Notes under the pieces: generated by a model | Seen by the model: the letters and a program-made list of their open reading frames with translations, nothing else | Told to the model about the DNA's origin: nothing | Database searches by the model: none | Made by a program: the position numbers and the translations under genes | In this document: positions 45,732 to 54,707 of the stretch, piece by piece | Layout of the letters: every line of letters starts with the position of its first letter | Numbering within the stretch: position 1 is the first letter of the stretch | NCBI GenBank assembly: GCA_949949005.1 | Contig: CATLHM010000002.1 | Coordinates: forward strand, 186,001 to 250,000 | DNA: 64,000 bases | Source: an uncultured Lachnospiraceae bacterium | Lineage (GTDB): Bacteria > Bacillota > Clostridia > Lachnospirales > Lachnospiraceae | Direction: 5' to 3'

Positions 45732-47107
45732 TAAACTCCAATCTTCTTCACTAACTCTTTAAAAAGATCTCCCCTGGCCTCATAATTAGGAAACATCCCC
45801 CAGCTTGCACAGGCCGGCGACAAAAGCACCGCATCCCCGCCCCCTGCCTGTTCCAGGCAAAGGCGAAAGGCTTCCTCAAAGGTATCTGCCATGAGGATAT
45901 TCTCAACCCCATGGGCCCTGGCGCAGGCTGCAATCTTCTCCCTCGTCTGGCCGATAAGCACCAATGCCTTGACTTTTCCCTCAAAGGCCTCTATCCACTC
46001 ATCATATTCGCTTCCTTTGTCGTATCCTCCGCCAATGAGCACCGTGGGCTTTGTCATGGCGCGGATTCCCTGGATTGCCGCGTCCGGGTTGGTTCCTTTG
46101 GAATCATTGAAAAAATCCACCCCGTTTTTGGTGGCTACAAACTCAATCCGGTGGGGAACCGCCTTAAAGTCTTTTATCACCTTGAGAATGGTTTCCATGG
46201 GAACCTTCATGGCAAGGCAGATACCGATCGCCGCCATCACATTCTCCACATTGCACATCCCCACAAGGTTCATCTCATGGATATCCATCAGCCTGTGGGT
46301 CTGCCGCTCTCCCTTACCATCCCGCTCTGCCAGGAAGATTTCCTCACCCTTAAGGTAAATCCCCTCTTCCAGCTCCCTCTTTGAGGAAAAAAAGACCACT
46401 TTGGCCGGACACCTGCCCCCAAAATCCCTGGTGCGCCCATCCTCATAGTTTAAAACGCAGGTATCTTCCCGGGTCTGATTGGCGGCGATGGCCTCCTTCA
46501 CCGATGTGTAACACTCCATGGTATGGTGACGGTTTAGATGATCCGGCGTGATATTCAAAATCGCCGACACCGAAGGGTGGAAGGTGTGTGTGGTCTCCAA
46601 CTGAAAGCTGCTGATCTCAGCCACTATCACCGATTCCTCTCTGGTCTCAAGCGCCGCCTGGGTATAGGGGTTTCCGATATTCCCCACCACAAAGACAGAG
46701 GAAAAATGGGCCTTCAAAATCTCTCCCACCAGGGTCGTGGTGGTGGTCTTTCCATTGGTGCCAGTGATGGCCACTATCCTGCCCCTGGAAAAGGCAAAGG
46801 CCAGCTCAATCTCCCCCCAGATGGGAACGTCAAGGGCCCTGTAATCGGCCAGGAAGGGGGCGTCTATGGGAACGCCGGGGCTGATCACCACCAGGGAAAT
46901 CTCCCTCCGCGCCGCCTCGGGTACACACCCCACCATAATCTCCAGGCCTTCAATATCCCCGGCCTTGTTGCGTATTTCTTCTATCTCCACTTTTTCATTG
47001 CTGTCAAAAATGATAGGCCGGGCGCCTACCGCCCCCAAAAGTCCTGCGGCACCGATTCCGCTTTTTCCGCTTCCCACCACAAGCACCTTTTTATTGCACA
47101 ATTCCAT
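45731..47107 (-). CDS. murD: UDP-N-acetylmuramoylalanine-D-glutamate ligase
   Basis: Adds D-glutamate to the muropeptide precursor. The 458 residues show the UDP-binding Rossmann start KKVLVVGSGKSGIGAAGLL, the ATP loop ITGTNGKTTTTTL, NITPDHLNRH, the catalytic FFNDSKGTNPDAAIQG and GGYDKGSEYDEW. The ATG at 47105-47107 is 10 bases after GAGGAG; an extension up to 47227 would overlap mraY and is not used. Confidence 0.96.
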   Translation of the reverse strand: MELCNKKVLVVGSGKSGIGAAGLLGAVGARPIIFDSNEKVEIEEIRNKAGDIEGLEIMVGCVPEAARREISLVVISPGVPIDAPFLADYRALDVPIWGEIELAFAFSRGRIVAITGTNGKTTTTTLVGEILKAHFSSVFVVGNIGNPYTQAALETREESVIVAEISSFQLETTHTFHPSVSAILNITPDHLNRHHTMECYTSVKEAIAANQTREDTCVLNYEDGRTRDFGGRCPAKVVFFSSKRELEEGIYLKGEEIFLAERDGKGERQTHRLMDIHEMNLVGMCNVENVMAAIGICLAMKVPMETILKVIKDFKAVPHRIEFVATKNGVDFFNDSKGTNPDAAIQGIRAMTKPTVLIGGGYDKGSEYDEWIEAFEGKVKALVLIGQTREKIAACARAHGVENILMADTFEEAFRLCLEQAGGGDAVLLSPACASWGMFPNYEARGDLFKELVKKIGV

Positions 47108-47135
47108 CTCCTGATTACTCCTCTTTTCCTTCGTT

Positions 47136-48092
47136 TTAAAGCCCCAAAAGGACAAACAGACATAGTATGGCAGTGACAATGGAAAATACCGCCACAATCT
47201 TTGTTTCCTTCCAGCCGCAAAGCTCAAAATGATGATGGAGCGGCGCCATCTTAAAGATCCGCCTGCCTCCGCTGAGCTTAAAATAAACCACCTGGATGAT
47301 TACAGAGAGAACCTCCGCCAGGTAAATAAAACCTACAATCGGTAAAAACAAGGGCATCTGCAGCAGATACGCGCAGGCTGCCACAAAACCTCCCAGGGCA
47401 AGGGAGCCCGTATCTCCCATAAAAATACTGGCCGGATGTACATTAAAAAGCAAAAATCCCAGCAAAGCCCCTGTCACCGCACAGGTCACTGGGGCAATCC
47501 CTGCCCCAAGCCCCACCGCCGCCACCGTAAAAAAGGTGGCAACCATCACCGTCACACTGGCTGCAAGCCCGTCAAGGCCGTCGGTAAAATTTGTGCCATT
47601 CACCGTACCCAGCACCGCCGCAAACAAAAGCGGAAGCCTCATCCAGCCCAAATCCACATAAATCCCTTTCACAAAGGGAACCCGCATCAACAGCGATACT
47701 CCGCTCTCCTTCAGATACCATGCAAAAAGCCCTGTCACAAGGATCTGAAGCAGCATCTTCTGCCATGCCCGAAGCCCCATGGAACGTCTCAGCACCACTT
47801 TGATATAATCATCCAAAAAACCGATCATCCCAAAGCCCAGGGTCAAAAGCAGCACCGGTCTGATCTGGGGGTAATCCTTCACATAAAGCATGGAGGTGAT
47901 GGTCACTCCAAGTAAAATCAAAATCCCGCCCATAGTGGGCGTACCCGTCTTTTTCAGATGGGTATTCGGCCCGTCTTCCCTGACCGTCTGGGCTACCTTC
48001 ATCCTCCGAAGAAGGGGAATGATAAAAGGGCCAAGAACCGCGCTGAGCCCAAAGGATATCAGTATGGGCGCTACAATCGAACTTCCAGTCAT
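47136..48092 (-). CDS. mraY: Phospho-N-acetylmuramoyl-pentapeptide transferase
   Basis: Makes lipid I. The 318-residue, ten-helix protein has the Mg and substrate motifs HLKKTGTPTMGG, FLDDYIKV, TNFTDGLDGLA, and NVHPASIFMGDTGSLALGG, with the C-terminal MAPLHHHFELCGWKETKIV. The ATG at 48090-48092 follows GAGAGG by 8 bases; a GTG at 48101 is the alternative. Confidence 0.97.
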   Translation of the reverse strand: MTGSSIVAPILISFGLSAVLGPFIIPLLRRMKVAQTVREDGPNTHLKKTGTPTMGGILILLGVTITSMLYVKDYPQIRPVLLLTLGFGMIGFLDDYIKVVLRRSMGLRAWQKMLLQILVTGLFAWYLKESGVSLLMRVPFVKGIYVDLGWMRLPLLFAAVLGTVNGTNFTDGLDGLAASVTVMVATFFTVAAVGLGAGIAPVTCAVTGALLGFLLFNVHPASIFMGDTGSLALGGFVAACAYLLQMPLFLPIVGFIYLAEVLSVIIQVVYFKLSGGRRIFKMAPLHHHFELCGWKETKIVAVFSIVTAILCLFVLLGL

Positions 48093-48104
48093 AATCTGCA
48101 CCTC

Positions 48105-49835
48105 TCAATTATAATCCATTTTTTCCAAATAAGGAAGGATATTTTCAAAAAGCTGTCGCACCACAGGGGCTGCCACCTGACTGCCATAGTAGGTTCCCTG
48201 GGGCGTATGTACAATGGCAAGGGCTAAGACCTGGGGATCATCTGCCGGTGCAAACCCCAGAAAGGAGGCGATATACCGCCCGCTTCCTCTGGGAAGTGTC
48301 TGGCTGGTAGCGGTTTTTCCCCCTACCCTGGCTCCTTCCACATATCCGTTCTTTCCCGAACCGCTCTCCACCACCTGCTCTAAGATCATCCGCATGGTGG
48401 CAGAGGTTTCCTCTGATACAATATGCTCGCTGGCCGGATAAGAGAACCTTTTTATCTCCGTCCCCTCCCGGTCTGCGGTCATCACCGCAAAGTGAGGCGT
48501 CACCCTGGTTCCTCCGTTAATGATGGAAGAAACCGTGGTGGCAAGCTGGATGGGCGTAATCTGGAAGGACTGGCCAAAGGATACTGTGGCAAGCTCCACC
48601 GCCTTCATGTCCTCCATTTTGTGCATAATGGTCCCTGCCTCCCCCGGCAAGTCCACGCCGGTCTTGTTTTTTAATCCAAACTGTGTAAAATAATGGTAAT
48701 ATTTCTCCACCCCAAGGCGCAGTCCCACGGTGATGAATACGGGGTTACAACTGTTCATGGTGGCCTCTATAAAGTTCTGGGAACCATGCCCCACGGTCTT
48801 GTGACAGCGGATCCTCCGGTCCTCCACCATAATAAACCCGGGACAACTGAACCTGTCCTCGGGGGTCACCACCCCTTCCTCCAATCCTGCGGCGGCAGTG
48901 ATGATCTTGAAGGTGGAGCCCGGCTCGTAGGTATCGTTGATGCAGCCGTTGCGCCACATCTGGTTGAGCTTTTCCTGCTTTTGTTCCTCGGTAAGGCTTT
49001 CCGTATCGGTTCCCTCCGGGAGGGTGTAGGGATTATTCAGGTCAAATTCCGGCACATCCACCATTGCCATGATCTCCCCGTTCTGGGGATTCATCACCAG
49101 GATAGACACCCGCTCCGCCTCCTTGGTCTCCATCACCTGCTTGGCAAGCTGGGTGGCATAGCTCTGAATATTCATATCCAGGCTGATATAGAGATCATTT
49201 CCCGGCACAGACTCCACTCTCTCCTCGCCGGCGGCGTCAATCTCCACTCCCCGGGCATCCGTCACGGTTAAGATCATTCCCTCCTGGCCCTTCAAGTATT
49301 CCTCATACTTTACCTCCAGGCCGATAATTCCCTGGTTGTCTCCCCCTGTAAAGCCCAAAACCTTGGAGGCAAGGGTATCGTAAGGATAATAACGCTTGTA
49401 ATCTTCATCCACCTTCACCCCGTCCAGATTATAAGCTCTGATGGCGTCCCCCTTTTCCTTTCCCACATTGCTCTTGATCCGCTCAATGGAGGAGTATTTC
49501 TCCACTCTCTTACGGACAAAATCCTCGGAGAGCTCCAGCTCTTTGCTGAGAACCTCCACCACTTTATCCGGATCTTTAATCTGGTTATGGATAACGGAAA
49601 TCGTGCAGACCGTCTTATTATCCGCGATCACCGTACCGTTGGCATCCAGTATTCTCCCCCGGGCCGCCTTGATGCTCCTCTCCCTCTCATGAAGCTCATC
49701 AGCTTTTTCCGTATAATAATCCGACTGAAAGATCATCAGATACCCCAGCCGCCCTGCCAGAAAGAGCAGGATTGCCAGGGAACCGAAAAAGATGGTGACG
49801 ATCTTCTTTCTGTGAAAAGTTTTGCTGTTTTCCAT
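48105..49835 (-). CDS. Class B penicillin-binding protein (FtsI/SpoVD type)
   Basis: Transpeptidase of 576 residues with a short cytoplasmic tail, one membrane helix (IVTIFFGSLAILLFLAGRLGYLMI, about 12-35), the dimerisation domain (RGRILDANGTVIADN) and a transpeptidase domain. Active-site motifs are GSTFK, NSCNP, and GGKTATS where KTG is expected. The Gly-to-Ala change at that place is unusual. There is no C-terminal PASTA domain, so SpoVD and FtsI cannot be told apart by domains. ATG 49833-49835 lies six bases after TGAGG. It lies 142 bases downstream of the other penicillin-binding protein and 12 bases upstream of mraY. Confidence 0.92.
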   Translation of the reverse strand: MENSKTFHRKKIVTIFFGSLAILLFLAGRLGYLMIFQSDYYTEKADELHERERSIKAARGRILDANGTVIADNKTVCTISVIHNQIKDPDKVVEVLSKELELSEDFVRKRVEKYSSIERIKSNVGKEKGDAIRAYNLDGVKVDEDYKRYYPYDTLASKVLGFTGGDNQGIIGLEVKYEEYLKGQEGMILTVTDARGVEIDAAGEERVESVPGNDLYISLDMNIQSYATQLAKQVMETKEAERVSILVMNPQNGEIMAMVDVPEFDLNNPYTLPEGTDTESLTEEQKQEKLNQMWRNGCINDTYEPGSTFKIITAAAGLEEGVVTPEDRFSCPGFIMVEDRRIRCHKTVGHGSQNFIEATMNSCNPVFITVGLRLGVEKYYHYFTQFGLKNKTGVDLPGEAGTIMHKMEDMKAVELATVSFGQSFQITPIQLATTVSSIINGGTRVTPHFAVMTADREGTEIKRFSYPASEHIVSEETSATMRMILEQVVESGSGKNGYVEGARVGGKTATSQTLPRGSGRYIASFLGFAPADDPQVLALAIVHTPQGTYYGSQVAAPVVRQLFENILPYLEKMDYN

Positions 49836-49977
49836 AAAAAACCTCATGGAACAGGTGTTATTATAATTTATTACCCGTTTCATGAGGTTATTCTCTTTGG
49901 TTTATTTAAAAATCTTTTTATCCAGCTCTTCCTATAAGAATCCTTACGTTCCCTAGGAATGTGTTCCAGGAAAGTCC

Positions 49978-52314
49978 TTATGTTCCCGGTGAAGCTGACG
50001 GCGAGGCCGATGGCTCTGTCTGGGGCGAAGCCTCGGGAGAGGCTGCCGGGGATGCCAAACCGCCTGGGCTTATGCCGCCTTCAAAGCTGCCTCCCAGCAC
50101 GGCCCCGGTTTCCGGATCCACGTATGCTCCGGTCTCCGGATCCTTGGCATACCCGGTTTCCGGATCAATAGGAAAGTTTCTCCATGGCTCCTCTCTCGGC
50201 TGATTTTCTTCCCCTTCGCTTCCTTCAGAGGGGCTCCCTCCTTCTGCTCCTTCCCCGGCATTTTCGCCTCCTTCTCCTGTTCCTGCCGGATTATCCCCGG
50301 AAGAACCATTTCCCGAAGGATTCTCTTCCGAAGGGCTCTCTCCTTCTGTCCCGGCAGGAGGCGTCATGATCTCAACTTTAAGGGCTTCTAATTCTTCCCT
50401 CTCATCATCACTCAGTTCTTCTGTCATGAAAATTCCCATATAAGGGAGAACCTCTGTCAGGATATTCCGCACGATTTTTGTTGCAAATTTGGCATCCGCC
50501 TGTAAATCTCCCACAATATTAGGCCTGTCCACCACCACATAAATGGCCACCTGGGGATGATCCACCGGTGCATAGCCCATAAAAGAAACCACGTATTCCT
50601 TGTTTCCCCTGGGGAGAGTTTCCGCTGTCCCTGTCTTGCCTCCGATCATGTAACCAGCAGGCCTTGCGGTCTTTCCGGTACCGTTTTCTCCGGCCACCAC
50701 CTGATTGCACATCTCCCGCACCTTTGCGGAGGTGGTTTCCGATATGGTCTGCTTCAGGATTCTCGGTTCAATATTCTGGACGGTGGCCCCGGAAGGGCTC
50801 ACGATCTTGCTGACCACATGGGGTTCATAATAATACCCGCCGTTAATCAGAGAACAAAATCCTGCTATCATTTCGATCATAGTCACATTATAGCCCTGTC
50901 CAAAGCTTCCGGTGGCAAGCTCCGTGGGCCCCATAGGGCCTGCTAAGCTGGTGTCATTATACACAAGATCGGCTGTTCTGGACTCTCCTGCCAGATCAAT
51001 ATTGGTACGAAGCCCCATATTAAAAATATGCTGGAACTCGGTAAAAGTGTCGATCCCGGTGGCCTGGGCTATGTACATCATATTCACATTGCAGGACATC
51101 TCGACTCCCTGGGTCACCGTCAGATAGCCGTCCCCCCATTTGTTATGGCATTTGATCTCATGGCCGCCAATCCACAGGCTCCCATTACAGGTATAACCCT
51201 CATTTCCCGTAATGCTGCCGCTTTCAATACCTGCCGCCACCGTAAAGGGCTTGGCTACAGAACCGGGCTCGTAGGTATCATTGATACAGAAATTTTTCCA
51301 CAGGGCATTTAAATTCTGGTATAAGGCATCCGGATCCTGCTCTAAGGTGCGCACATTCTCCGCGTTAATGTATTCCTGGGTCTTTTTTCCTTCCTTATCC
51401 AAAAGCCGCATGCCGATCAGTGCATCCGTATTCCTGGTATCATTTAAATCAAATACCGGGGAAGTAGCCATTGCCAGAACCTTCCCGCTGTTTACGTCCA
51501 TTATGATACAGCCTACGTTGTTGGCCCCGTTTCCCTCATGGAAATTATCCTTGTATTCCTCGTTAAATTTGGCAAGATATTTCTCGACGATCCTCTGAAT
51601 ATTGATGTCAATAGTAGTGATAATACTGTTGCCGTCCTCCGCCGGAATGGTTGTCCGCTCCAGATTGGAGTCGTCGTTCAGGTATCCATATTCCCTGCCG
51701 GCAGTGCCGGAGAGCACGTCATTATAGTATTCCTCCAAACCGTAGGAGCCTACATTGTCGTTGGTGGTAAAGCCCACCACATCACAGGCAAGGCTTCCTC
51801 CGGGATAGACCCTTTTGTATTCATCCTCGAACCAGATCCCCTTTACCTTGGATTCCTCCTCGTTCATCAGATCCAAAAAGCCGCTGATCTGCTCATATTC
51901 CAGACGTTTCGCCAAAACCTTGTAGCGGGATGTTTCTTTGTTTGCCTCCACATAGCTGCGCACCGCCCCTGTATCGATCCCAAACTGGCTACGCAGCGCG
52001 TCCATCGTAGGCTCTAAGTACTCCTCCTTCTCCGTCAGCGCAACCGCATCCAGAATCACATTGTAGACCTTCTCGCTGGAAGCCATAATGCTTCCGTTGG
52101 CGTCTAAGATCGATCCTCTTTTATAGGGAATCGTAGTGCTGTCATAGCGCTGCTGGGATAGCACCTGTTTTTTGTATTTTTCCCCCCTGTCCCTGGTAAT
52201 GGCGAACAAACGGTAGGACAACCCCACAAAGGATGCCAGGATCACCAAAAACATGACCAGGAGCTTTTTTTGCATTTTGATTGTAAATCTGTTGCCTCTT
52301 CTTCTATTTCTCAC
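49978..52314 (-). CDS. Class B penicillin-binding protein with long low-complexity C-terminal tail
   Basis: A 778-residue division transpeptidase. Membrane helix about 15-35 (LLVMFLVILASFVGLSYRLF), dimerisation domain with YKRGSILDANGSIMASS, then transpeptidase motifs PGSVAKPFT (SxxK), MSCNVN (SxN) and GGKTGTAETLPRG (KTG), all canonical. After about 630 follows a roughly 140-residue Gly/Glu/Ser/Pro-rich tail containing near repeats DPETGAYV and DPETGAVL and ending in PSASPGT. No PASTA domain is seen. The start is GTG at 52312-52314 after AGGTG. With the next gene it gives the two-penicillin-binding-protein arrangement of Clostridia; this one is likely the vegetative FtsI partner of FtsW. Confidence 0.92.
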   Translation of the reverse strand: MRNRRRGNRFTIKMQKKLLVMFLVILASFVGLSYRLFAITRDRGEKYKKQVLSQQRYDSTTIPYKRGSILDANGSIMASSEKVYNVILDAVALTEKEEYLEPTMDALRSQFGIDTGAVRSYVEANKETSRYKVLAKRLEYEQISGFLDLMNEEESKVKGIWFEDEYKRVYPGGSLACDVVGFTTNDNVGSYGLEEYYNDVLSGTAGREYGYLNDDSNLERTTIPAEDGNSIITTIDINIQRIVEKYLAKFNEEYKDNFHEGNGANNVGCIIMDVNSGKVLAMATSPVFDLNDTRNTDALIGMRLLDKEGKKTQEYINAENVRTLEQDPDALYQNLNALWKNFCINDTYEPGSVAKPFTVAAGIESGSITGNEGYTCNGSLWIGGHEIKCHNKWGDGYLTVTQGVEMSCNVNMMYIAQATGIDTFTEFQHIFNMGLRTNIDLAGESRTADLVYNDTSLAGPMGPTELATGSFGQGYNVTMIEMIAGFCSLINGGYYYEPHVVSKIVSPSGATVQNIEPRILKQTISETTSAKVREMCNQVVAGENGTGKTARPAGYMIGGKTGTAETLPRGNKEYVVSFMGYAPVDHPQVAIYVVVDRPNIVGDLQADAKFATKIVRNILTEVLPYMGIFMTEELSDDEREELEALKVEIMTPPAGTEGESPSEENPSGNGSSGDNPAGTGEGGENAGEGAEGGSPSEGSEGEENQPREEPWRNFPIDPETGYAKDPETGAYVDPETGAVLGGSFEGGISPGGLASPAASPEASPQTEPSASPSASPGT

Positions 52315-52326
52315 GCTTTCACCTGC

Positions 52327-52806
52327 TTAATCCGGGATATCGCCCACCTGTCTGATATAGTCACTGCCCTCGCCGCTAAAGCGGATAATCTGTCCTTCCT
52401 CCGCATAGCGCATTCCCAGCTCCTGCATGGCAATTCTCTTAACCTCCTCCAAATCCACACTGCTTGTGATACGGCTGTAGTTTTCATCATTTTCCATTTT
52501 CAGTTCATTCAAGGTGCTTTCCAGAGATGCAATATGCTTGATACTGTTAGTGATATCCGACTGCAAGGTCAGATACACTGTAAGAATCAGCCCTGCCGCA
52601 ACCATAGCCACCGCCATGGATAAGACGGTTGCCACATTCATGTGCAAAGCCCGCTCTCTGTTCTTTCGTGTCCTGTTGCTGATTTTCTTTTGAGGCTGCT
52701 GGGGCTCATAAGCCGGAAGCGCCTGTAGCTTTCTGGCAGTATTTCCCTGCACATAAATGCTTTCCCTATATGCAGTTCTTCTTCTGTCATTCCCGTTTAC
52801 TGCCAT
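52327..52806 (-). CDS. ftsL: FtsL-like division protein
   Basis: A 159-residue bitopic protein: basic, disordered N-terminus (about 1-52), a membrane helix (VATVLSMAVAMVAAGLILTVYL, about 58-79), and a heptad-like extracytoplasmic helix (SIKHIASLESTLNELKMEND, DLEEVKRIAMQELGM). It has the size, place (between rsmH and the first penicillin-binding protein) and topology of FtsL, though the sequence is poorly conserved as usual. Confidence 0.85.
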   Translation of the reverse strand: MAVNGNDRRRTAYRESIYVQGNTARKLQALPAYEPQQPQKKISNRTRKNRERALHMNVATVLSMAVAMVAAGLILTVYLTLQSDITNSIKHIASLESTLNELKMENDENYSRITSSVDLEEVKRIAMQELGMRYAEEGQIIRFSGEGSDYIRQVGDIPD

Positions 52807-52924
52807 ATCTCAAATTCTCCTTACTATAAAATCCACACTGCCCCATCTCTTACCTGTAAACGGCAAATGCTTTTGACGTTTATTATAGTATTTTGCCATC
52901 CCCCTTGCTTTAATCTCAGGTTTA

Positions 52925-53875
52925 TTATGAAAATTTTTCTCCTGCCTTCTGGAAAATTCTCAGTTTTGCACTTTTCGCCCTTGGATTTTCCAAAAGCTCC
53001 TCCTCCTTCGGCAAAATCGGCTTTTTGGTGATTATCTTTCCCTGGCTCACTCTCCCACATACACAGACCGGAAATTCCGGCGGACAGATACAGGGATCAG
53101 CCGCCTGCTTAAAGGCGGTCTTCACAATCCGATCCTCCAGGGAATGAAAGGTGATAATACAAAGCCTTCCGCCGGGGTTTAGAAGCTCTATCAACCCCTC
53201 TAAGGATTCCTTAAGTACTTCCAGTTCATGGTTACACTCAATCCGGATTGCCTGAAAAGTACGTTTGGAGGGATGTCCTCCCTCCGCCCTCATCTTTGCG
53301 GGAATTGCCGCCTTAATAATTTCGTTCAGCTCTCCGGTAGTCTCAATACTCTTTTTCTGCCTTGCCAGTACTATATGTTTGGCTATGTTTTTTGCAAATT
53401 TATCTTCTCCGTAGTCCCTTATAATCCGGAACAGTTCTCTTTCCTCATAGGTGTTGACGATCTCTCTGGCACTAAGGCGCTGGCGCTGATCCATCCTCAT
53501 GTCAAGGGGAGTGTCAAACCTGTAGGAAAACCCTCTTTCTTCCGTGTCAAGCTGGTAGGAAGATACTCCCAGATCCAGCAGCATCCCATCAATCTTCCCG
53601 ATTCCAAGCTGGGAGAGCACTTCTTTTGTGTCCCTAAAATTACTTCTTACGATCCTCACCTTATCTCCAAAGGATAAAAGCCTTTCCTTTGCAGCCAAGA
53701 TAGCAGCTTCGTCCTGGTCGATACCGATCAGCCTTCCCCCGGCTCCTAAGCGCTCTGCAATCTGATACGAATGGCCCGCTCCGCCTAATGTACCGTCTAC
53801 ATAAATGCCTTCAGGTTTAATCCCAAGTCCTTCAATTGTCTCCTCAAGCAATACGGATGTGTGTTCAAACGCCAT
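52925..53875 (-). CDS. rsmH: 16S rRNA (cytosine-1402 N4)-methyltransferase
   Basis: Methylates the decoding centre of 16S rRNA (MraW). The 316 residues show [13 protein letters not shown], the SAM motif [40 protein letters not shown], and [18 protein letters not shown]. The C-terminal zinc-like Cys set is [14 protein letters not shown] use the ATG at 53873-53875 behind GGGAG rather than the GTG two codons earlier. It lies 9 bases after mraZ. Confidence 0.97.
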   Translation of the reverse strand: MAFEHTSVLLEETIEGLGIKPEGIYVDGTLGGAGHSYQIAERLGAGGRLIGIDQDEAAILAAKERLLSFGDKVRIVRSNFRDTKEVLSQLGIGKIDGMLLDLGVSSYQLDTEERGFSYRFDTPLDMRMDQRQRLSAREIVNTYEERELFRIIRDYGEDKFAKNIAKHIVLARQKKSIETTGELNEIIKAAIPAKMRAEGGHPSKRTFQAIRIECNHELEVLKESLEGLIELLNPGGRLCIITFHSLEDRIVKTAFKQAADPCICPPEFPVCVCGRVSQGKIITKKPILPKEEELLENPRAKSAKLRIFQKAGEKFS

Positions 53876-53884
53876 TTCCACTCC

Positions 53885-54316
53885 CTAAAAACCAATTCCC
53901 AGATTGACCATATGTTTGGAAATCTCCTCCATATCCTGATAGGTGACGGTGCCTTCCCATCTGTCCTTGCTCCAGATTTCCACTCTGCTTCCCACGCCCA
54001 CAAGAACTACATCCTTTGTAATATCCGCAAATTCCCGCAGTACTGCCGGAAGAAGAATCCTACCCTGCTTGTCCACCTCCACGCTGGCAGCTCCGGCCAG
54101 GAAGAAACGTGTAAATTGCCTTGCCTCTTTATCTATCATGGGTAATCCGCGTAATTTCTCTGCAAAAACCTGCCACTCGGGATTGTCGAACACAAACAGA
54201 CAGCCATCCATCCCCTTCGTCACCACAAATTCCTCTCCCAAGGCCTCGCGAAATTTAGAAGGAATGATCAGCCTGCCCTTGGCATCTATTGTATGGTTGT
54301 ATTCTCCCATAAACAT
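53885..54316 (-). CDS. mraZ: Transcriptional regulator MraZ
   Basis: First gene of the dcw cluster and its autorepressor. The 143 residues contain two AbrB-like half domains, GEYNHTIDAKGRLIIPSKFREALG (about 4-27) and EVDKQGRILLPAVLREFAD (about 77-96), each with the DxxGRxxxP signature. MraZ binds short direct repeats upstream of its own promoter; four such boxes are present here at 54434-54484. ATG 54314-54316 follows AGGTG. Confidence 0.97.
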   Translation of the reverse strand: MFMGEYNHTIDAKGRLIIPSKFREALGEEFVVTKGMDGCLFVFDNPEWQVFAEKLRGLPMIDKEARQFTRFFLAGAASVEVDKQGRILLPAVLREFADITKDVVLVGVGSRVEIWSKDRWEGTVTYQDMEEISKHMVNLGIGF

Positions 54317-54433
54317 ATGTGTTCACCTGCCATGCCGCCAATCCGTTTTCATGTCGTGGGGTGCGCCGCGCTAGAGCGTGTAAGTTTACTCCCACCAAAG
54401 TGGTCTGCCACGGAAAAGGGGACTGAGAATAAT

Positions 54434-54484
54434 GCACCACTTTCCTCCACATTATAAACACTAGCCACCACTTTCCACCACTTT
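54434..54484 (-). promoter_or_regulatory. dcw promoter with four MraZ-type boxes
   Basis: Read on the minus strand: AAAGTGGTGG (54484-54475), AAAGTGGTGG (54474-54465), an 11-base gap, AATGTGGAGG (54453-54444) and AAAGTGGTGC (54443-54434). A perfect TATAAT (54456-54451) overlaps the third box; no good -35 is visible, since that place is covered by the boxes. AAAGTG-type direct repeats of 10-base period match reported MraZ sites, so MraZ should repress here. Confidence 0.85.
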
Positions 54485-54522
54485 AGATTCAATTTTAACG
54501 CAAATCATCCCCCAGCGCAAGC

Positions 54523-54553
54523 AAAAAAAAGCCCTGCAGTTTCCTGCAAGGCT
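54523..54553 (-). terminator. Terminator upstream of mraZ, downstream of lgt
   Basis: AGCCCTGCAG (54530-54539) pairs with CTGCAAGGCT (54544-54553) with one mismatch, followed on the minus strand by eight T residues. It lies about 155 bases beyond the lgt stop codon and isolates the dcw promoter. The long 3' region before it has a second set of overlapping hairpins at 54662-54687. Confidence 0.85.
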
Positions 54554-54707
54554 CTGACCAGACCAAATCACCTGGCTTTTCACAAGATATAGTCCTAAAT
54601 AAACATCTCAAGTGCCATATGTTGATTTAATGTCAGTAAAATTTCTTTCGAATTTTTTCTTCCCAAGTTCTTGGGCACGCAGCCCAATTCATAGTCCAAA
54701 AGTCTAT

